Notes: generated from the letters alone by a model not told the origin. A DNA stretch of 64,000 nt from Pseudomonas sp. Irchel 3E13 (GCF_900187455.1 NZ_FYDX01000006.1:310001-374000); one strand, 5' to 3'. Numbered from the stretch's first letter, positions 43,629-53,045 are shown. Translations and numbers: made by a program.

Positions 43629-44359
43629 TGCAGGCCCGCGGACGTTTGCTCGGCCTGGGCGTGGGCCCCGGCGATCCCGAGCTGATCACCCTCAAGGCCC
43701 TGCGTCTGCTGCGTGAAGCGCCGGTGGTGGCGTACTTCGTCGCCAAGGGCAAGCGCGGCAATGCCTTCGGCATCATCGAGCAGTACCTGCAAAGCGAGCA
43801 GACCCTGCTGCCGCTGGTTTATCCGGTGACCACCGAGGCGCTGCCGGCGCCGCTGTCCTACGAGCAGGTCATCAGCGATTTCTACGATGCCGCCAGCATC
43901 GAGGTTGCCGCGCACCTGGACGCGGGCCGCGACGTGGCGGTGATCTGCGAGGGCGATCCGTTCTTTTACGGCTCCTACATGTACCTTCACGATCGCCTGG
44001 CCGAACGCTATGACGCCCAGGTGATCCCGGGTGTCTGCTCGATGCTCGGTGGTGCTTCGGTGCTCGGCGCGCCGCTGGTGTACCGCAACCAGAGCCTGTC
44101 GGTGTTGTCCGGCGTGCTGCCCCATGACGAACTCAAGCGCCGCCTGGCCGATGCCGACGCGGCGGTGATCATGAAGCTCGGGCGCAACTTCCCCAAGGTC
44201 CGCCAGGTGCTGGCCGAACTGGGTCTTGATGGCCGCGCGCTGTATGTGGAGCGGGCGACCATGGGCAACCAGAAGATCGTCGCGCTGGATGAGGTCGACC
44301 CGGCGTCGTCGCCGTACTTCTCGCTGATCATCGTTCCCGGCGAAAGGTGGCAAGGCTGA
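43625..44359 (+). CDS. cobI: Precorrin-2 C20-methyltransferase
   Basis: 244 residues. SAM-dependent tetrapyrrole methyltransferase that turns precorrin-2 into precorrin-3[21 protein letters not shown] is the N-terminal SAM-binding loop, [17 protein letters not shown] the GDP-FYG motif and [20 protein letters not shown] the next family block. Adjacent ATG codons at 43625 and 43628 cannot be separated. Confidence 0.96.
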   Translation: MMQARGRLLGLGVGPGDPELITLKALRLLREAPVVAYFVAKGKRGNAFGIIEQYLQSEQTLLPLVYPVTTEALPAPLSYEQVISDFYDAASIEVAAHLDAGRDVAVICEGDPFFYGSYMYLHDRLAERYDAQVIPGVCSMLGGASVLGAPLVYRNQSLSVLSGVLPHDELKRRLADADAAVIMKLGRNFPKVRQVLAELGLDGRALYVERATMGNQKIVALDEVDPASSPYFSLIIVPGERWQG

Positions 44360-46059
44360 TGACCCGACGCGCACCGGCCATTGTCATCCTCGGCAAAGGC
44401 AGCCTGGCCACGGCCCGCAAGATCCAGCAGCTTTATCCCGATGCCCTGATCCACGGCCTGGCTGGCCGGGTCGAGGGCGTCGATGTCAGCTATCAGGAGT
44501 TCGGCGCGAGCTTGCGCCAGCTCTATCAACAGGACACGCCGATCATCGCCTTGTGCGCCGCCGGCATCGTGATCCGCAGCCTCGCCGGCGTATTGCTGGA
44601 GAAGGGCGCGGAGCCGCCGGTGCTGGCCGTGGCCGAGGACGGTAGCGCGGTCGTGCCGCTGCTGGGCGGGCTGGGCGGGGTGAATGTCATGGCCCGGGAA
44701 ATCGGCGCCGGACTGGGCGTTGCCGCGGCGATCACCACCAGCGGCGAACTGCGCTTCGGCACCTGCCTGCTCAACCCGCCCAGCGGCTATGCCCTGGCGG
44801 ACCTGGAGCTGGGCAAGCGCTTCGTCTCCGACTTGCTGGCCGGCGAGCGCGTGCGCATCGAGGGCGCCGCGCCGTGGCTCGACGAAGCGCGCTTGCCGCA
44901 GGACGAGCAGGCGTCGCTGACCATCCATGTTGGCTGCGCCGAGCGTGAGGCGGCGGCCAACGAATTGCTGATCCACCCGCGCTGTGTGCTGGTGGCGGTT
45001 TCCACCTCGGTCGCGGCACCGGCCGAAGCGGTTCGCGCAGCCCTGCACGAGGCGAAGATCGCCGAGGCGTCGCTGGCGTGCCTGCTCGCCAATGACGACG
45101 AGATGGCCGCGCCGGCCTTGCACGACGCGGCGCGGGAGTTAGGTGTGCCGCTGCGTTTCGCCCCGGCACAAGCCTCGGTCAGCGCCCTGGCGGCGCGGGC
45201 ATTGCCGCAGTTGCTGGCACCGCAGGCGGTGGGCGAGGGCCTGGCGATTGCCGTGGCCAACGCGCCGATCGATCCGCAACGCATTGGCCAGGGCCGAGGC
45301 CGCGTCGCGGTGATCGGCCTCGGTCCGGGTTCCGCCGAACTCATGGCGCCAGCGGTCAAGGCCGAGTTGGCGCGGGCCAACGATGTGCTCGGCTACGAAA
45401 CCTATGTGCGCATGGCTGGGCCATTCCGTGCCGATCAGGTGCTGCACTGCACCGACAACCGCGAAGAATTGCAACGCGCCCGTCACGCTTTCGAGCTGGC
45501 GGCGCAAGGGCGTTCGGTGGTGGTGGTGTCGTCCGGCGATCCTGGCGTGTTCGCCATGGCCGCGGCAGTGCTGGAAGCGCTGGAAGCCTCCGATGATCCG
45601 GCTTGGCACCGGGTCGAGCTGGAAATGCTGCCGGGCATTTCCGCCTCGCTGGCCACCGCGGCCCAGGCCGGGGCGCCGCTGGGGCACGACTTCTGCGTGA
45701 TCTCGCTGTCGGACAACCTCAAGCCGTGGTCGATCATCGAGAAGCGTCTGGACCTGGCCGCCGAGGCGGACCTGGCCCTGGCCTTCTACAACCCGATCTC
45801 GCGCTCGCGGCCCTGGCAACTGGGGCAGGCGCTGGACATCGTCCGTCGCCATCGCGGACCGCAAACGCCCGTGGTGCTCGGCCGCGACATCGCCCGGCCG
45901 GGGCAATCGCTCAAGGCCATTCGGTTGGGCGAGTTGCAGCCGGAGATGGTCGACATGCGCACCATGGTGCTGATCGGTTCCAGCACCACCCGCACCTTCG
46001 CCCGCGCCGATGGCGGCGAGTGGGTCTACACGCCGCGCTGGTATCCCCAGGCGGACTGA
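44359..46059 (+). CDS. cobJ: Precorrin-3B C17-methyltransferase fused to a CbiG-like domain
   Basis: 566 residues. The N-terminal half (to about 300) is CbiG/CobE-like, with IIALCAAGIVIRSLAGVLLE and AEDGSAVVPLLGGLGGVNVM. The C-terminal half is the CobJ methyltransferase that contracts the ring: GRVAVIGLGPGSAELMAPAV, GDPGVFAMAAAVLE, MLPGISASLATAAQAGAPLG and AFYNPISRSRPWQL. The fusion is normal in pseudomonads. The ATG at 44359 is preferred to a GTG at 44347 because AGGTGG lies nine bases upstream; it shares one base with the cobI stop. Confidence 0.93.
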   Translation: MTRRAPAIVILGKGSLATARKIQQLYPDALIHGLAGRVEGVDVSYQEFGASLRQLYQQDTPIIALCAAGIVIRSLAGVLLEKGAEPPVLAVAEDGSAVVPLLGGLGGVNVMAREIGAGLGVAAAITTSGELRFGTCLLNPPSGYALADLELGKRFVSDLLAGERVRIEGAAPWLDEARLPQDEQASLTIHVGCAEREAAANELLIHPRCVLVAVSTSVAAPAEAVRAALHEAKIAEASLACLLANDDEMAAPALHDAARELGVPLRFAPAQASVSALAARALPQLLAPQAVGEGLAIAVANAPIDPQRIGQGRGRVAVIGLGPGSAELMAPAVKAELARANDVLGYETYVRMAGPFRADQVLHCTDNREELQRARHAFELAAQGRSVVVVSSGDPGVFAMAAAVLEALEASDDPAWHRVELEMLPGISASLATAAQAGAPLGHDFCVISLSDNLKPWSIIEKRLDLAAEADLALAFYNPISRSRPWQLGQALDIVRRHRGPQTPVVLGRDIARPGQSLKAIRLGELQPEMVDMRTMVLIGSSTTRTFARADGGEWVYTPRWYPQAD

Positions 46060-46115
46060 GCACTGCGGGGAAAGGCTTCGTTCCTGACCCTGCTGTCGTC
46101 GCAACGTACCTTGGC

Positions 46116-46136
46116 GTTCCCTCCCCGAGAGGGAAC
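46116..46136. other. Hairpin in the cobJ to orphan-operon gap
   Basis: GTTCCCTC pairs with GAGGGAAC around a 5-base loop, 21 bases before the ATG of the next gene and just ahead of its AAGGA ribosome site. No T-run follows. It may act in RNA control or as a weak terminator of cobJ. Confidence 0.5.
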
Positions 46137-46156
46137 ACCTCAAAAAGGACTTTGCC

Positions 46157-46852
46157 ATGACCAACGACAGCAACCCATCTTCGAACACCAGTTCCGCCGC
46201 CGTGGTGGAAAACTCCCTTGTGGCCTTCGGCGCCGGCATGTCCGCGCAAAGCCGCATCGACGTGAAAAACAGCTTCCTGTTCGCCACCCTGGTCGCCAAT
46301 AAACTCCACGACCAGACCGCCATGAGCGAATCCTGGTTCAAGTCCTTCCTCCAGGTCATGGGGGATTGCGGCTGGGTCGTGGCGCACCGCACCCATGAAA
46401 AGGAAAGCACCACCGGCCAGTCGCTCAAGGTCGCCAACGTCGCGGTCAAGGCTGTGCAGTCGGCGGCCAGCAGCCTGCTGCTGGGTGGGCCGGTGACCGC
46501 CGCGATCAAGGCGCTCGCCGAGGCGGCGATCACCGGCCTTGAGAGCAACGAAAAGGCCTTGACCGTGTTCAAGCGCAATCTGGAAAAACGCACCCATGTC
46601 GTCATCGGCCTGGCCTCCTGCACTGAAACCGAGAGCGGCGAAGTGGTGATGGCGCTCGGCGCGGTCCAGCGCTCGGTGCGCAAGGAGGACATCGATGCCC
46701 TGGTGTTCGATTGGGACAGCTCCACGTCGGCGACCTACAAGAGCACCGCGGCCCTGTCGTTCAACAGCCAGGTGTATGCCAGCGTGCGCACGGGCGTGGA
46801 GCAGCGCCTGGGTGAGCGGGCCGTGGCCAGGATCATGGACTACGACATCTGA
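46157..46852 (+). CDS. Unknown protein, first of three tandem paralogs
   Basis: 231 residues with AAGGA eight bases before the ATG. It begins with a Ser/Asn-rich tail, then ENSLVAFGAGMSAQSRIDVK, a helical block with SFLFATLVANKL and the segment SWFKSFLQVMGDCGWVV. A middle stretch, VAVKAVQSAASSLLLGGPVT, is small-residue-rich and could insert in a membrane or pack as a helical hairpin. The C-terminal half looks beta-rich (KRTHVVIGLASCTETESGEV). The L-x-F, LFA and aromatic-x5-GW pattern recurs in the gene at 47570, so the two appear to be distant paralogs. No known family recognised; no signal peptide. Confidence 0.8.
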   Translation: MTNDSNPSSNTSSAAVVENSLVAFGAGMSAQSRIDVKNSFLFATLVANKLHDQTAMSESWFKSFLQVMGDCGWVVAHRTHEKESTTGQSLKVANVAVKAVQSAASSLLLGGPVTAAIKALAEAAITGLESNEKALTVFKRNLEKRTHVVIGLASCTETESGEVVMALGAVQRSVRKEDIDALVFDWDSSTSATYKSTAALSFNSQVYASVRTGVEQRLGERAVARIMDYDI

Positions 46853-46891
46853 CCGACGCTGAAGCAGCGGGCCATTGGCATTTTTCTGGAG

Positions 46892-47557
46892 ATGACCGAC
46901 GTGGATATCGACGGCTACACGATGTGGACCAGCGAGGGCAGCCTGATGCTGGTTGCCCCTCAGGTCGGGGATGTGGAGCGCCAGAATGTGCTGGGCTCGC
47001 TGCGTTATGCCCAACGGTCGGCGGACAGTCTGATGACCTCGCGGTTCGGCGAGCACCGGCAATGGTATCGCGCCTATCGCAGTGCCCTCGGCCAACGCGG
47101 CTGGCGGGTGACCCACAGTTGCCAGAGCGTCGACGCCGCGCAGTGCCGGACGGTGTTGGCGCCGATGCAGCCGCTGGTGTTGTGGCTGAGTTGCCAGCAC
47201 CCGGAACTGGGCGCAGTGCTGGAGCGTTGCATCGATGCGCTGGACCCGCTGCAGGCGGGCATCGAGCGACTGAGCGGCGCGGCGCTGCGGCGCTCACCAC
47301 AAGGTGGCGCCCGTCTGGTGCTGGAAATGGGCGTACTGCGGCCCGGGTTGCGACTCAGCCTGTGCAGCCTCGCCCTGGAAACCAGCGAGACGCCTGGCCG
47401 CGACTGGCTGGTGGCCGCGCTGGATGGCGCTGCGTTGCGTGGCGATCTGTCGTTCCAGAGCCTGATGGCCGGGCCCGCCCCGGAACTGCTTGAGACCGGA
47501 CACGACCGCTTCGCCCGCCTGATGCTCGATGCGGCAACCAGTTGCACCCTTCACTGA
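46892..47557 (+). CDS. Unknown protein, second of three tandem genes
   Basis: 221 residues, 39 bases after the first gene. LRYAQRSADSLMTSRFGEHR followed by WYRAYRSALGQRGWRV matches the helical core pattern (aromatic residues, then GW) of its neighbours. The C-terminal part is leucine-rich (LRPGLRLSLCSLALETSETP). The ATG at 46892 directly abuts GGAG, so the GTG at 46901, nine bases from that site, may be the true start and would give MDIDGYTMW. Function unknown. Confidence 0.75.
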   Translation: MTDVDIDGYTMWTSEGSLMLVAPQVGDVERQNVLGSLRYAQRSADSLMTSRFGEHRQWYRAYRSALGQRGWRVTHSCQSVDAAQCRTVLAPMQPLVLWLSCQHPELGAVLERCIDALDPLQAGIERLSGAALRRSPQGGARLVLEMGVLRPGLRLSLCSLALETSETPGRDWLVAALDGAALRGDLSFQSLMAGPAPELLETGHDRFARLMLDAATSCTLH

Positions 47558-47569
47558 GGCAAGAATGCT

Positions 47570-48190
47570 ATGACCGATCAACCGCGGGCAGCCGTCGTCG
47601 GTAATGCCCTGATGTCCTTTTTTCCCGATATTCACAAAGACGTCCGCGAGCGTGTGCAGATGGCGATGCTCTTTGCCCAGCGCGCGACGCAGGACGCCCT
47701 GGATAACCAGTTGGTGAGCGACGGCTACAGCTTTTACCGACGACAACTGATGTTTCTCGGCTGGGACGCCAGGTCGCCGAGGGAATCCTTCGCCCCCAAT
47801 CAACAGCGACGCAGAGTGCTGAACGACGTTTTGGGGCAGATCAACGCTACCGCCGACAGCCAGTATTCCGAGATGACCCGTTGGTCCCTCGACGCGCTGC
47901 AGGCCAGTGAGGCTGCGCTCTACCGTTTCGAGGCCCGCTCGCTGGCGTTGGAGTCTTTTCAGTTGTTGCCCTGCCGGATCATCAAGCCAGGTTACGTGGA
48001 TCTGGTGCTGTACCACGAAACCCTGGAGCGCGAGGAGCGACTCAACGGGTTTCTCTACCGAGAACGGGTGGTGACCGGGTCACGCATCGAGCTGGTGCGT
48101 TTCAACGTGCGTCTGTTCGAGCAGAAGTTTGGTGCGCGGGTCGGGAAGAGCCTGGAGCAGGCTCTTCAGCAGGATGTCTACGAGCTTTGA
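47570..48190 (+). CDS. Unknown protein, third of three tandem paralogs
   Basis: 206 residues, 12 bases after the second gene, with GAGG about ten bases before the ATG. It opens AVVGNALMSFFPDIHKDVRE, then MLFAQRATQDALDNQLVSDG and YSFYRRQLMFLGWDARSP. This aligns by eye with the first protein (N-S/A-L-x-x-F; LFA; aromatic, then GW). C-terminal strands follow (FQLLPCRIIKPGYVDLVLYH). No signal peptide or known domain was recognised. The three genes end here; marC lies convergent. Confidence 0.78.
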   Translation: MTDQPRAAVVGNALMSFFPDIHKDVRERVQMAMLFAQRATQDALDNQLVSDGYSFYRRQLMFLGWDARSPRESFAPNQQRRRVLNDVLGQINATADSQYSEMTRWSLDALQASEAALYRFEARSLALESFQLLPCRIIKPGYVDLVLYHETLEREERLNGFLYRERVVTGSRIELVRFNVRLFEQKFGARVGKSLEQALQQDVYEL

Positions 48191-48199
48191 GGGGGCGGC

Positions 48200-48796
48200 T
48201 CAGGAAATCAGGTAGCCCTTGATCCCGGTGAAAATGATCTGCGCGGCAAGGGCGCAGACGAACAGGCCCATCAACCGACTGACGATCTGCAGGCCCTGGT
48301 CGCCGAGGATCCGCTCGATTCGGTTGGAGAGGTAGAGCACCAGGCCGACGGTGAAGCTGGCCAGCGCGATACTGACGATGGCCAGCAACTTGTCGTCCCA
48401 ATGCGGCTGGCCGACGCCCATCACCAACAGCGCACCGATGGTGCCGGGGCCGACGGTCAGAGGGATGGTCAGCGGCACGATGGTGACGTCCTGCTGCACG
48501 TTGTCGGTCTGCACCGCCGACTTGCCCTGGGCCATGCCCAGCGCGGAAATGAACAGCACGCTGCCGGCACCGATGCGGAAGGCATCGGCGGTAATCCCGA
48601 AGACGCCGAAGATCACCCGACCGAACAGGTACAGCAGCACGCTGGCGATCAGCACGCCCATGGACACCTTCCAGGCCAGGTGCTTGCGCTCCTTGCTGGA
48701 ATAACCGCGGGTCAGGCTGATGAAGCAGGACAGGACGAAGAACGGGCTGTAGAGCACGAGCATTTTCAGGTAAACGCTGAACAACTCATGAAGCAT
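48200..48796 (-). CDS. MarC-family membrane protein
   Basis: 198 residues with six membrane helices. YSPFFVLSCFISLTRGYSSK, ITADAFRIGAGSVLFISALG, and TIVPLTIPLTVGPGTIGALL are the MarC/UPF0056 landmarks. The family includes E. coli MarC and YhgN/YchE; transport substrate is not established. The start at 48796 (MLHELFSVY) is preferred to a longer frame from 48856. It lies 40 bases downstream of retS on the same strand. Confidence 0.9.
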   Translation of the reverse strand: MLHELFSVYLKMLVLYSPFFVLSCFISLTRGYSSKERKHLAWKVSMGVLIASVLLYLFGRVIFGVFGITADAFRIGAGSVLFISALGMAQGKSAVQTDNVQQDVTIVPLTIPLTVGPGTIGALLVMGVGQPHWDDKLLAIVSIALASFTVGLVLYLSNRIERILGDQGLQIVSRLMGLFVCALAAQIIFTGIKGYLIS

Positions 48797-48836
48797 GGTC
48801 TGGGCTCGCGAAAGAAGAAAAGGCCGGGCAAGTGTA

Positions 48837-51614
48837 TCAGTGCGACAGCGGTGCATCGGCGGGTGGCCGCGACTGCTCGCGGCGGGCTACCCAATGCTCG
48901 ATCAGCTCACGCAATTGCGACAGTTCCACCGGCTTGGACATGTGCCCGTCCATGCCGGACAGGCGCGCACGCTCCTTGTGCTCGGCGAGGATGTGCGCGG
49001 TCAGCGCCACCACCGGCGTGTGCGGGCTCTGGGTGCTGGCTTCCCAGGCACGCAGTTGCTGGGTCGCGGAGAAGCCGTCGAGGATCGGCATTTCGCAGTC
49101 CATCAGCACCAGGTCGTAGTGCTGCGCCTTCATTGCCTTGAGCGCTTCTTCGCCGTTGCTGGCGGTGTCCGGCTCCAGGTTGAGCTTGCCGAGCATGCCG
49201 CGGATCACCTTGGTGGAGATGCTGTTGTCTTCGGCAACCAGAATGCGGAAGTCGGCGGGCAGCTCGATGGGGGCCGGGCGCTGGGCAGGCATGAAGCCGG
49301 GCGGCGGCACCTTGCTGCGCTGGGAGAGTTCTTCGGCCAGGGTGGTCTTGAGGGTGTAGCCGGCCACCGGCTTGGCGAGGATGCGTTTGACCCCGGCGTT
49401 GCGCGCGATGATCTTGCTCGGCGCATTGCTGATGCCGGTAAGCATCACCAGCAGGATGTCGTGGTTCAGGCTCGGGTCTTCCTTGATCTTCGCCGCCAGT
49501 TGCATGCCGGTCATGCCAGGCATGTTCTGGTCGAGCAGGACTGCGTCGAAGTAGTCACGCAGGTGCGCCTTGGTCCGCAGCAGGGCCAGCGCTTCCTTGC
49601 CCGACGGCACGGCGCTGACGTTCATGCCCCAGGCGCCGCACTGCTGGACCAGCACCTTGCGGCATGTATCGTTGTCGTCCACCACCAGCACCCGGGCGCC
49701 GCGCAGCGAAGCATCGAGGTCGGTGGCCGGCTGCTCCAGGCGCTGCGGGTCCAGCGGCAGGGTCAGCCACAGGGTGTTGCCCTGGTTGTGGCTGGTCTTG
49801 ATGCCGAATTCGCCCTGCATGAGGGTGATCAGTTGCTTGGCGATCACCAGGCCCAGGTGGCCGCCGAGTTTGTTGCTGGAAAGGAAGTGTTTGCTGTGCA
49901 GCTCGGCCTGCAACAGGGCGTCGCGTTCGGCGGGCTGCATGGCTTCGCCGCAGTCTTGCACGGCGATGCGCAGGCGTGGGCTGCTGCCACGCTGATCGAG
50001 GGCCACCACCAAGAGGATTTCGCCGTGGTCGGTTTTCTTCAAGGCGTTGTCCAGCAGGCTGAGCATGGCCTGGCGCAGGCGGGTCGGGTCACCGCTGATT
50101 ACCCGCGGCACCTGCGGCTGGGTGAAGCTGATGAGCTCGATGTTCTGCTGCTCGGCTTTGGCGCGGAAGATGCCCAGGCAATCCTCGATCAAGGCGTTGA
50201 GGTCGAACTGCACATCGTCCAGTTCGATCTGCCCGGATTCGAGCTTGGAGATGTCGAGGATCTCGTTGATTAGCGTCAGCAGCTCGTTGCCGGCGCTGTG
50301 GATGGTTTGCACATAGTCGCGCTGCTTGACTGACAGCGGTGTGCCAAGCAGCAGTTCGGTCATGCCCAGCACGCCGTTCATGGGGGTGCGGATCTCGTGG
50401 CTGATCTTGGCCAGGAATTCGGCCTTGGCGTTGATCTCGGCCGTGCTCGCGGCCAGCTCGCGGCTGGCGCTGAAGCGCGCTTCGTTCATGTAGCGCAGGC
50501 GTTCGCTGACCGAAAGGTTGAGCAGCAGGCCGCTGAACGCGGTAAGGCCGAGCAGGATGAACAGCAGCCACTGGGTCGGCGTGCGGGTCAGGCCGAGGAG
50601 GGCCGGCAAGACCACCAGGCAGCCGACCGTGAAGATCAGCATACCGAGGCTCAGCAGGCGCGCCGGGGAGAAGCCCTTGTACCAGTGATAGAGCGAGACG
50701 CCGAGCATGCTCAGGCAACCCAGCGCCACCAGCGCGTAGGTCATCAGGTTCAGCGGCAGGGTATCGACGAACAACAACAGCAGGCCGCAGAACACCACCA
50801 GCAGCATCTGGCCCTGCAGCAAGCGGGTCAGGCGGGGTTGGCCAAGCGGGGCGAAGAAGCGCTGGGTGAACACTAGCCCGCAGAGGGTGGCGAGCAGCAC
50901 GGTCAGGTAGGCCGCGGGCGTCTGCGCCGAGTGCCACAGGTTCCACGGGCCACTGAGGTTGAGCAGGATCAGCGCGCTGAGCATCATCAGCAGGTGGTAG
51001 CCGGCCAGCCACAGGCTGGCGGTGGAGCGCGAATAGGCGAAGCGGGTGAGGTTGTGCAGCGCCAGCATGCCGAGACAGCCGAACAGCAGGCCGAACAACA
51101 GCGGGCGACGCTGGTCGGCGGCGGCTTCGACCGCGGGCAACAGGCTGATGCCGGGGCGCAGCTGGTGTTCGGACACCAGCCGCAGGTAAACGTCCAGCGC
51201 CACGGGGCTGGCGGGAAGTGAAAGCAGGTGATCGCTGCTGCTCAGGGTCAGCAGGCCGCTGTCGCTGCGACGACCGTTGTGCGATTGCTGCAGCAGGTTG
51301 TTGCCGTCGAGAACATAAAGATCGAGACGCGAGAGGTCGGGCGCGAACACCCGAATGACCTGCTCATGCTGGCCGGGAGGCAGCCGGTAGTGCAGCCAGA
51401 GCGCCTGGTTGGGCTCGGCGGCGTTGAGCTGGTTGAGTTCGATGGGGCTGAACTGGTTGCGGTAGCGTTCGGAACGGATGTCGCCCAATTGCAGATTGGC
51501 CTGGCCGTCGAGCAGGACCGCCCAGCCGCTGCTCGATTCGGCCATGGCCGGAAAAAGGCAGAGCAGGGTCAGCAGGCTGACGATGGTTCCAATGGCAATC
51601 CTGAGCCAACGCAC
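48837..51614 (-). CDS. retS: Hybrid sensor kinase RetS
   Basis: 925 residues. Signal peptide (to about 25), a periplasmic 7TMR-DISM extracellular domain, seven membrane helices to about 380, a HisKA domain with His406 in KISHEIRTPMNG, an HATPase domain, and two receiver domains with phospho-acceptors Asp695 (LLDQNMPG) and Asp839 (LMDCEMPI). RetS switches cells between acute virulence and biofilm by binding GacS and blocking GacA and RsmY/Z. The ATPase G1 box is degenerate (QDCGEAMQ instead of DTGxGI). Same neighbours as in P. aeruginosa (purD, purH, fis), which supports the name. Confidence 0.95.
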   Translation of the reverse strand: MRWLRIAIGTIVSLLTLLCLFPAMAESSSGWAVLLDGQANLQLGDIRSERYRNQFSPIELNQLNAAEPNQALWLHYRLPPGQHEQVIRVFAPDLSRLDLYVLDGNNLLQQSHNGRRSDSGLLTLSSSDHLLSLPASPVALDVYLRLVSEHQLRPGISLLPAVEAAADQRRPLLFGLLFGCLGMLALHNLTRFAYSRSTASLWLAGYHLLMMLSALILLNLSGPWNLWHSAQTPAAYLTVLLATLCGLVFTQRFFAPLGQPRLTRLLQGQMLLVVFCGLLLLFVDTLPLNLMTYALVALGCLSMLGVSLYHWYKGFSPARLLSLGMLIFTVGCLVVLPALLGLTRTPTQWLLFILLGLTAFSGLLLNLSVSERLRYMNEARFSASRELAASTAEINAKAEFLAKISHEIRTPMNGVLGMTELLLGTPLSVKQRDYVQTIHSAGNELLTLINEILDISKLESGQIELDDVQFDLNALIEDCLGIFRAKAEQQNIELISFTQPQVPRVISGDPTRLRQAMLSLLDNALKKTDHGEILLVVALDQRGSSPRLRIAVQDCGEAMQPAERDALLQAELHSKHFLSSNKLGGHLGLVIAKQLITLMQGEFGIKTSHNQGNTLWLTLPLDPQRLEQPATDLDASLRGARVLVVDDNDTCRKVLVQQCGAWGMNVSAVPSGKEALALLRTKAHLRDYFDAVLLDQNMPGMTGMQLAAKIKEDPSLNHDILLVMLTGISNAPSKIIARNAGVKRILAKPVAGYTLKTTLAEELSQRSKVPPPGFMPAQRPAPIELPADFRILVAEDNSISTKVIRGMLGKLNLEPDTASNGEEALKAMKAQHYDLVLMDCEMPILDGFSATQQLRAWEASTQSPHTPVVALTAHILAEHKERARLSGMDGHMSKPVELSQLRELIEHWVARREQSRPPADAPLSH

Positions 51615-51749
51615 GACGATTTCCCTTCCTAGCTGAGTGCCGGTGTACCACTATGCGCGGCGTGCCAAGCCGAAGGCAAGGTTTTGCCCGGGCCCTGACG
51701 ACGAGCCGGGAGCCGCGGCGCAAAGGCGCCGCGCTCCCGCTCAGGCAGG

Positions 51750-53045
51750 TTACTCCTGATGCTCGCCACGCTCGCGGGCAATGGCACGGTAGCCGATGTC
51801 CTTGCGATAGAACGCGCCGTCCCAGTCGATTTCGGCTGCCAGACGGTAGGCCTGTTGCTGTGCGGCTTCGACCGTGTCGCCCAGGGCGGTGGCGCACAGC
51901 ACGCGGCCGCCGCTGGTCACGACCTGGCCGTCTTTCAGCGCGGTACCGGCATGGAACACCTTGCCTTGCAGTGCGGCGGCGGCATCCAGACCCTTGATCG
52001 GTGCGTCCTTGGCGTAGTCGCCAGGGTAGCCGCCAGCGGCCAGCACCACGCCCAGGCTTGGACGCGGATCCCAGACTGCCTCGACCTTGTCCAGCGCCTT
52101 GGCCAGGGCGGCTTCGATCAGCAGGATCAGGCTCGACTCCAGGCGCAGCATGATGGGCTGGGTTTCCGGGTCGCCGAAGCGGCAGTTGAACTCGATGACC
52201 TTCGGGTTACCGGCCTTGTCGATCATCAGACCGGCGTAAAGGAAGCCGGTGTAGACGTTGCCTTCCTCGGCCATGCCGCGCACGGTCGGGTAGATCACCA
52301 GGTCCATCACGCGCTGATGGACATCAGCGGTGACCACTGGCGCTGGCGAATAGGCGCCCATGCCACCGGTGTTCGGGCCGGTGTCGGCGTCGCCGACGCG
52401 CTTGTGGTCCTGGCTGGTTGCCATAGGCAGCACGTTGGCGCCGTCGACCATGACGATGAAGCTGGCTTCTTCGCCGTCGAGGAATTCCTCGATGACCACG
52501 CGCGAACCGGCTGCGCCAAAGGCATTGCCGGCGAGCATGTCGCGCACGGCGTCTTCGGCTTCGGCCAGGGTCATGGCGACGATAACGCCCTTGCCGGCGG
52601 CCAGGCCGTCGGCCTTGATGACAATCGGCGCGCCTTTTTCACGCAGATAAGCCAGGGCTGGCTCGATCTCGGTGAAGTTCTGGTAGTCGGCGGTCGGGAT
52701 CTTGTGGCGCGCCAGGAAATCCTTGGTGAAGGCCTTGGAGCCTTCAAGCTGGGCGGCGCCAGCGGTCGGACCGAAGCAGTCCAGGCCGCGGCTGCGGAAC
52801 AGATCGACCACGCCGGCAACCAGCGGGGCTTCCGGGCCGACGATGGTCAGCGAGACGTTCTTCTCGGCGAAGTCGGCCAGTTGTTCCAGCGCGGTCACTT
52901 CGATGGCGACGTTCTCGCACTTGGCTTCGGTGGCGGTACCGGCGTTGCCGGGGGCGACGAAGATTTTCTCGACACGCGGGTCCTGGGCAACTTTCCAGGC
53001 CAGGGCGTGTTCACGTCCGCCGCTACCGATGATCAAAACGTTCAT
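51750..53045 (-). CDS. purD: Phosphoribosylamine-glycine ligase
   Basis: 431 residues. ATP-grasp enzyme that makes glycinamide ribonucleotide in purine synthesis. MNVLIIGSGGREHALAWKVA, the IVGPEAPLVAGVVDLFRSRG segment, KADGLAAGKGVIVAMTLAEA and GMGAYSPAPVVTADVHQRVM are characteristic. It follows purH on the same strand after 104 bases, so the two are probably co-transcribed. Confidence 0.98.
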   Translation of the reverse strand: MNVLIIGSGGREHALAWKVAQDPRVEKIFVAPGNAGTATEAKCENVAIEVTALEQLADFAEKNVSLTIVGPEAPLVAGVVDLFRSRGLDCFGPTAGAAQLEGSKAFTKDFLARHKIPTADYQNFTEIEPALAYLREKGAPIVIKADGLAAGKGVIVAMTLAEAEDAVRDMLAGNAFGAAGSRVVIEEFLDGEEASFIVMVDGANVLPMATSQDHKRVGDADTGPNTGGMGAYSPAPVVTADVHQRVMDLVIYPTVRGMAEEGNVYTGFLYAGLMIDKAGNPKVIEFNCRFGDPETQPIMLRLESSLILLIEAALAKALDKVEAVWDPRPSLGVVLAAGGYPGDYAKDAPIKGLDAAAALQGKVFHAGTALKDGQVVTSGGRVLCATALGDTVEAAQQQAYRLAAEIDWDGAFYRKDIGYRAIARERGEHQE

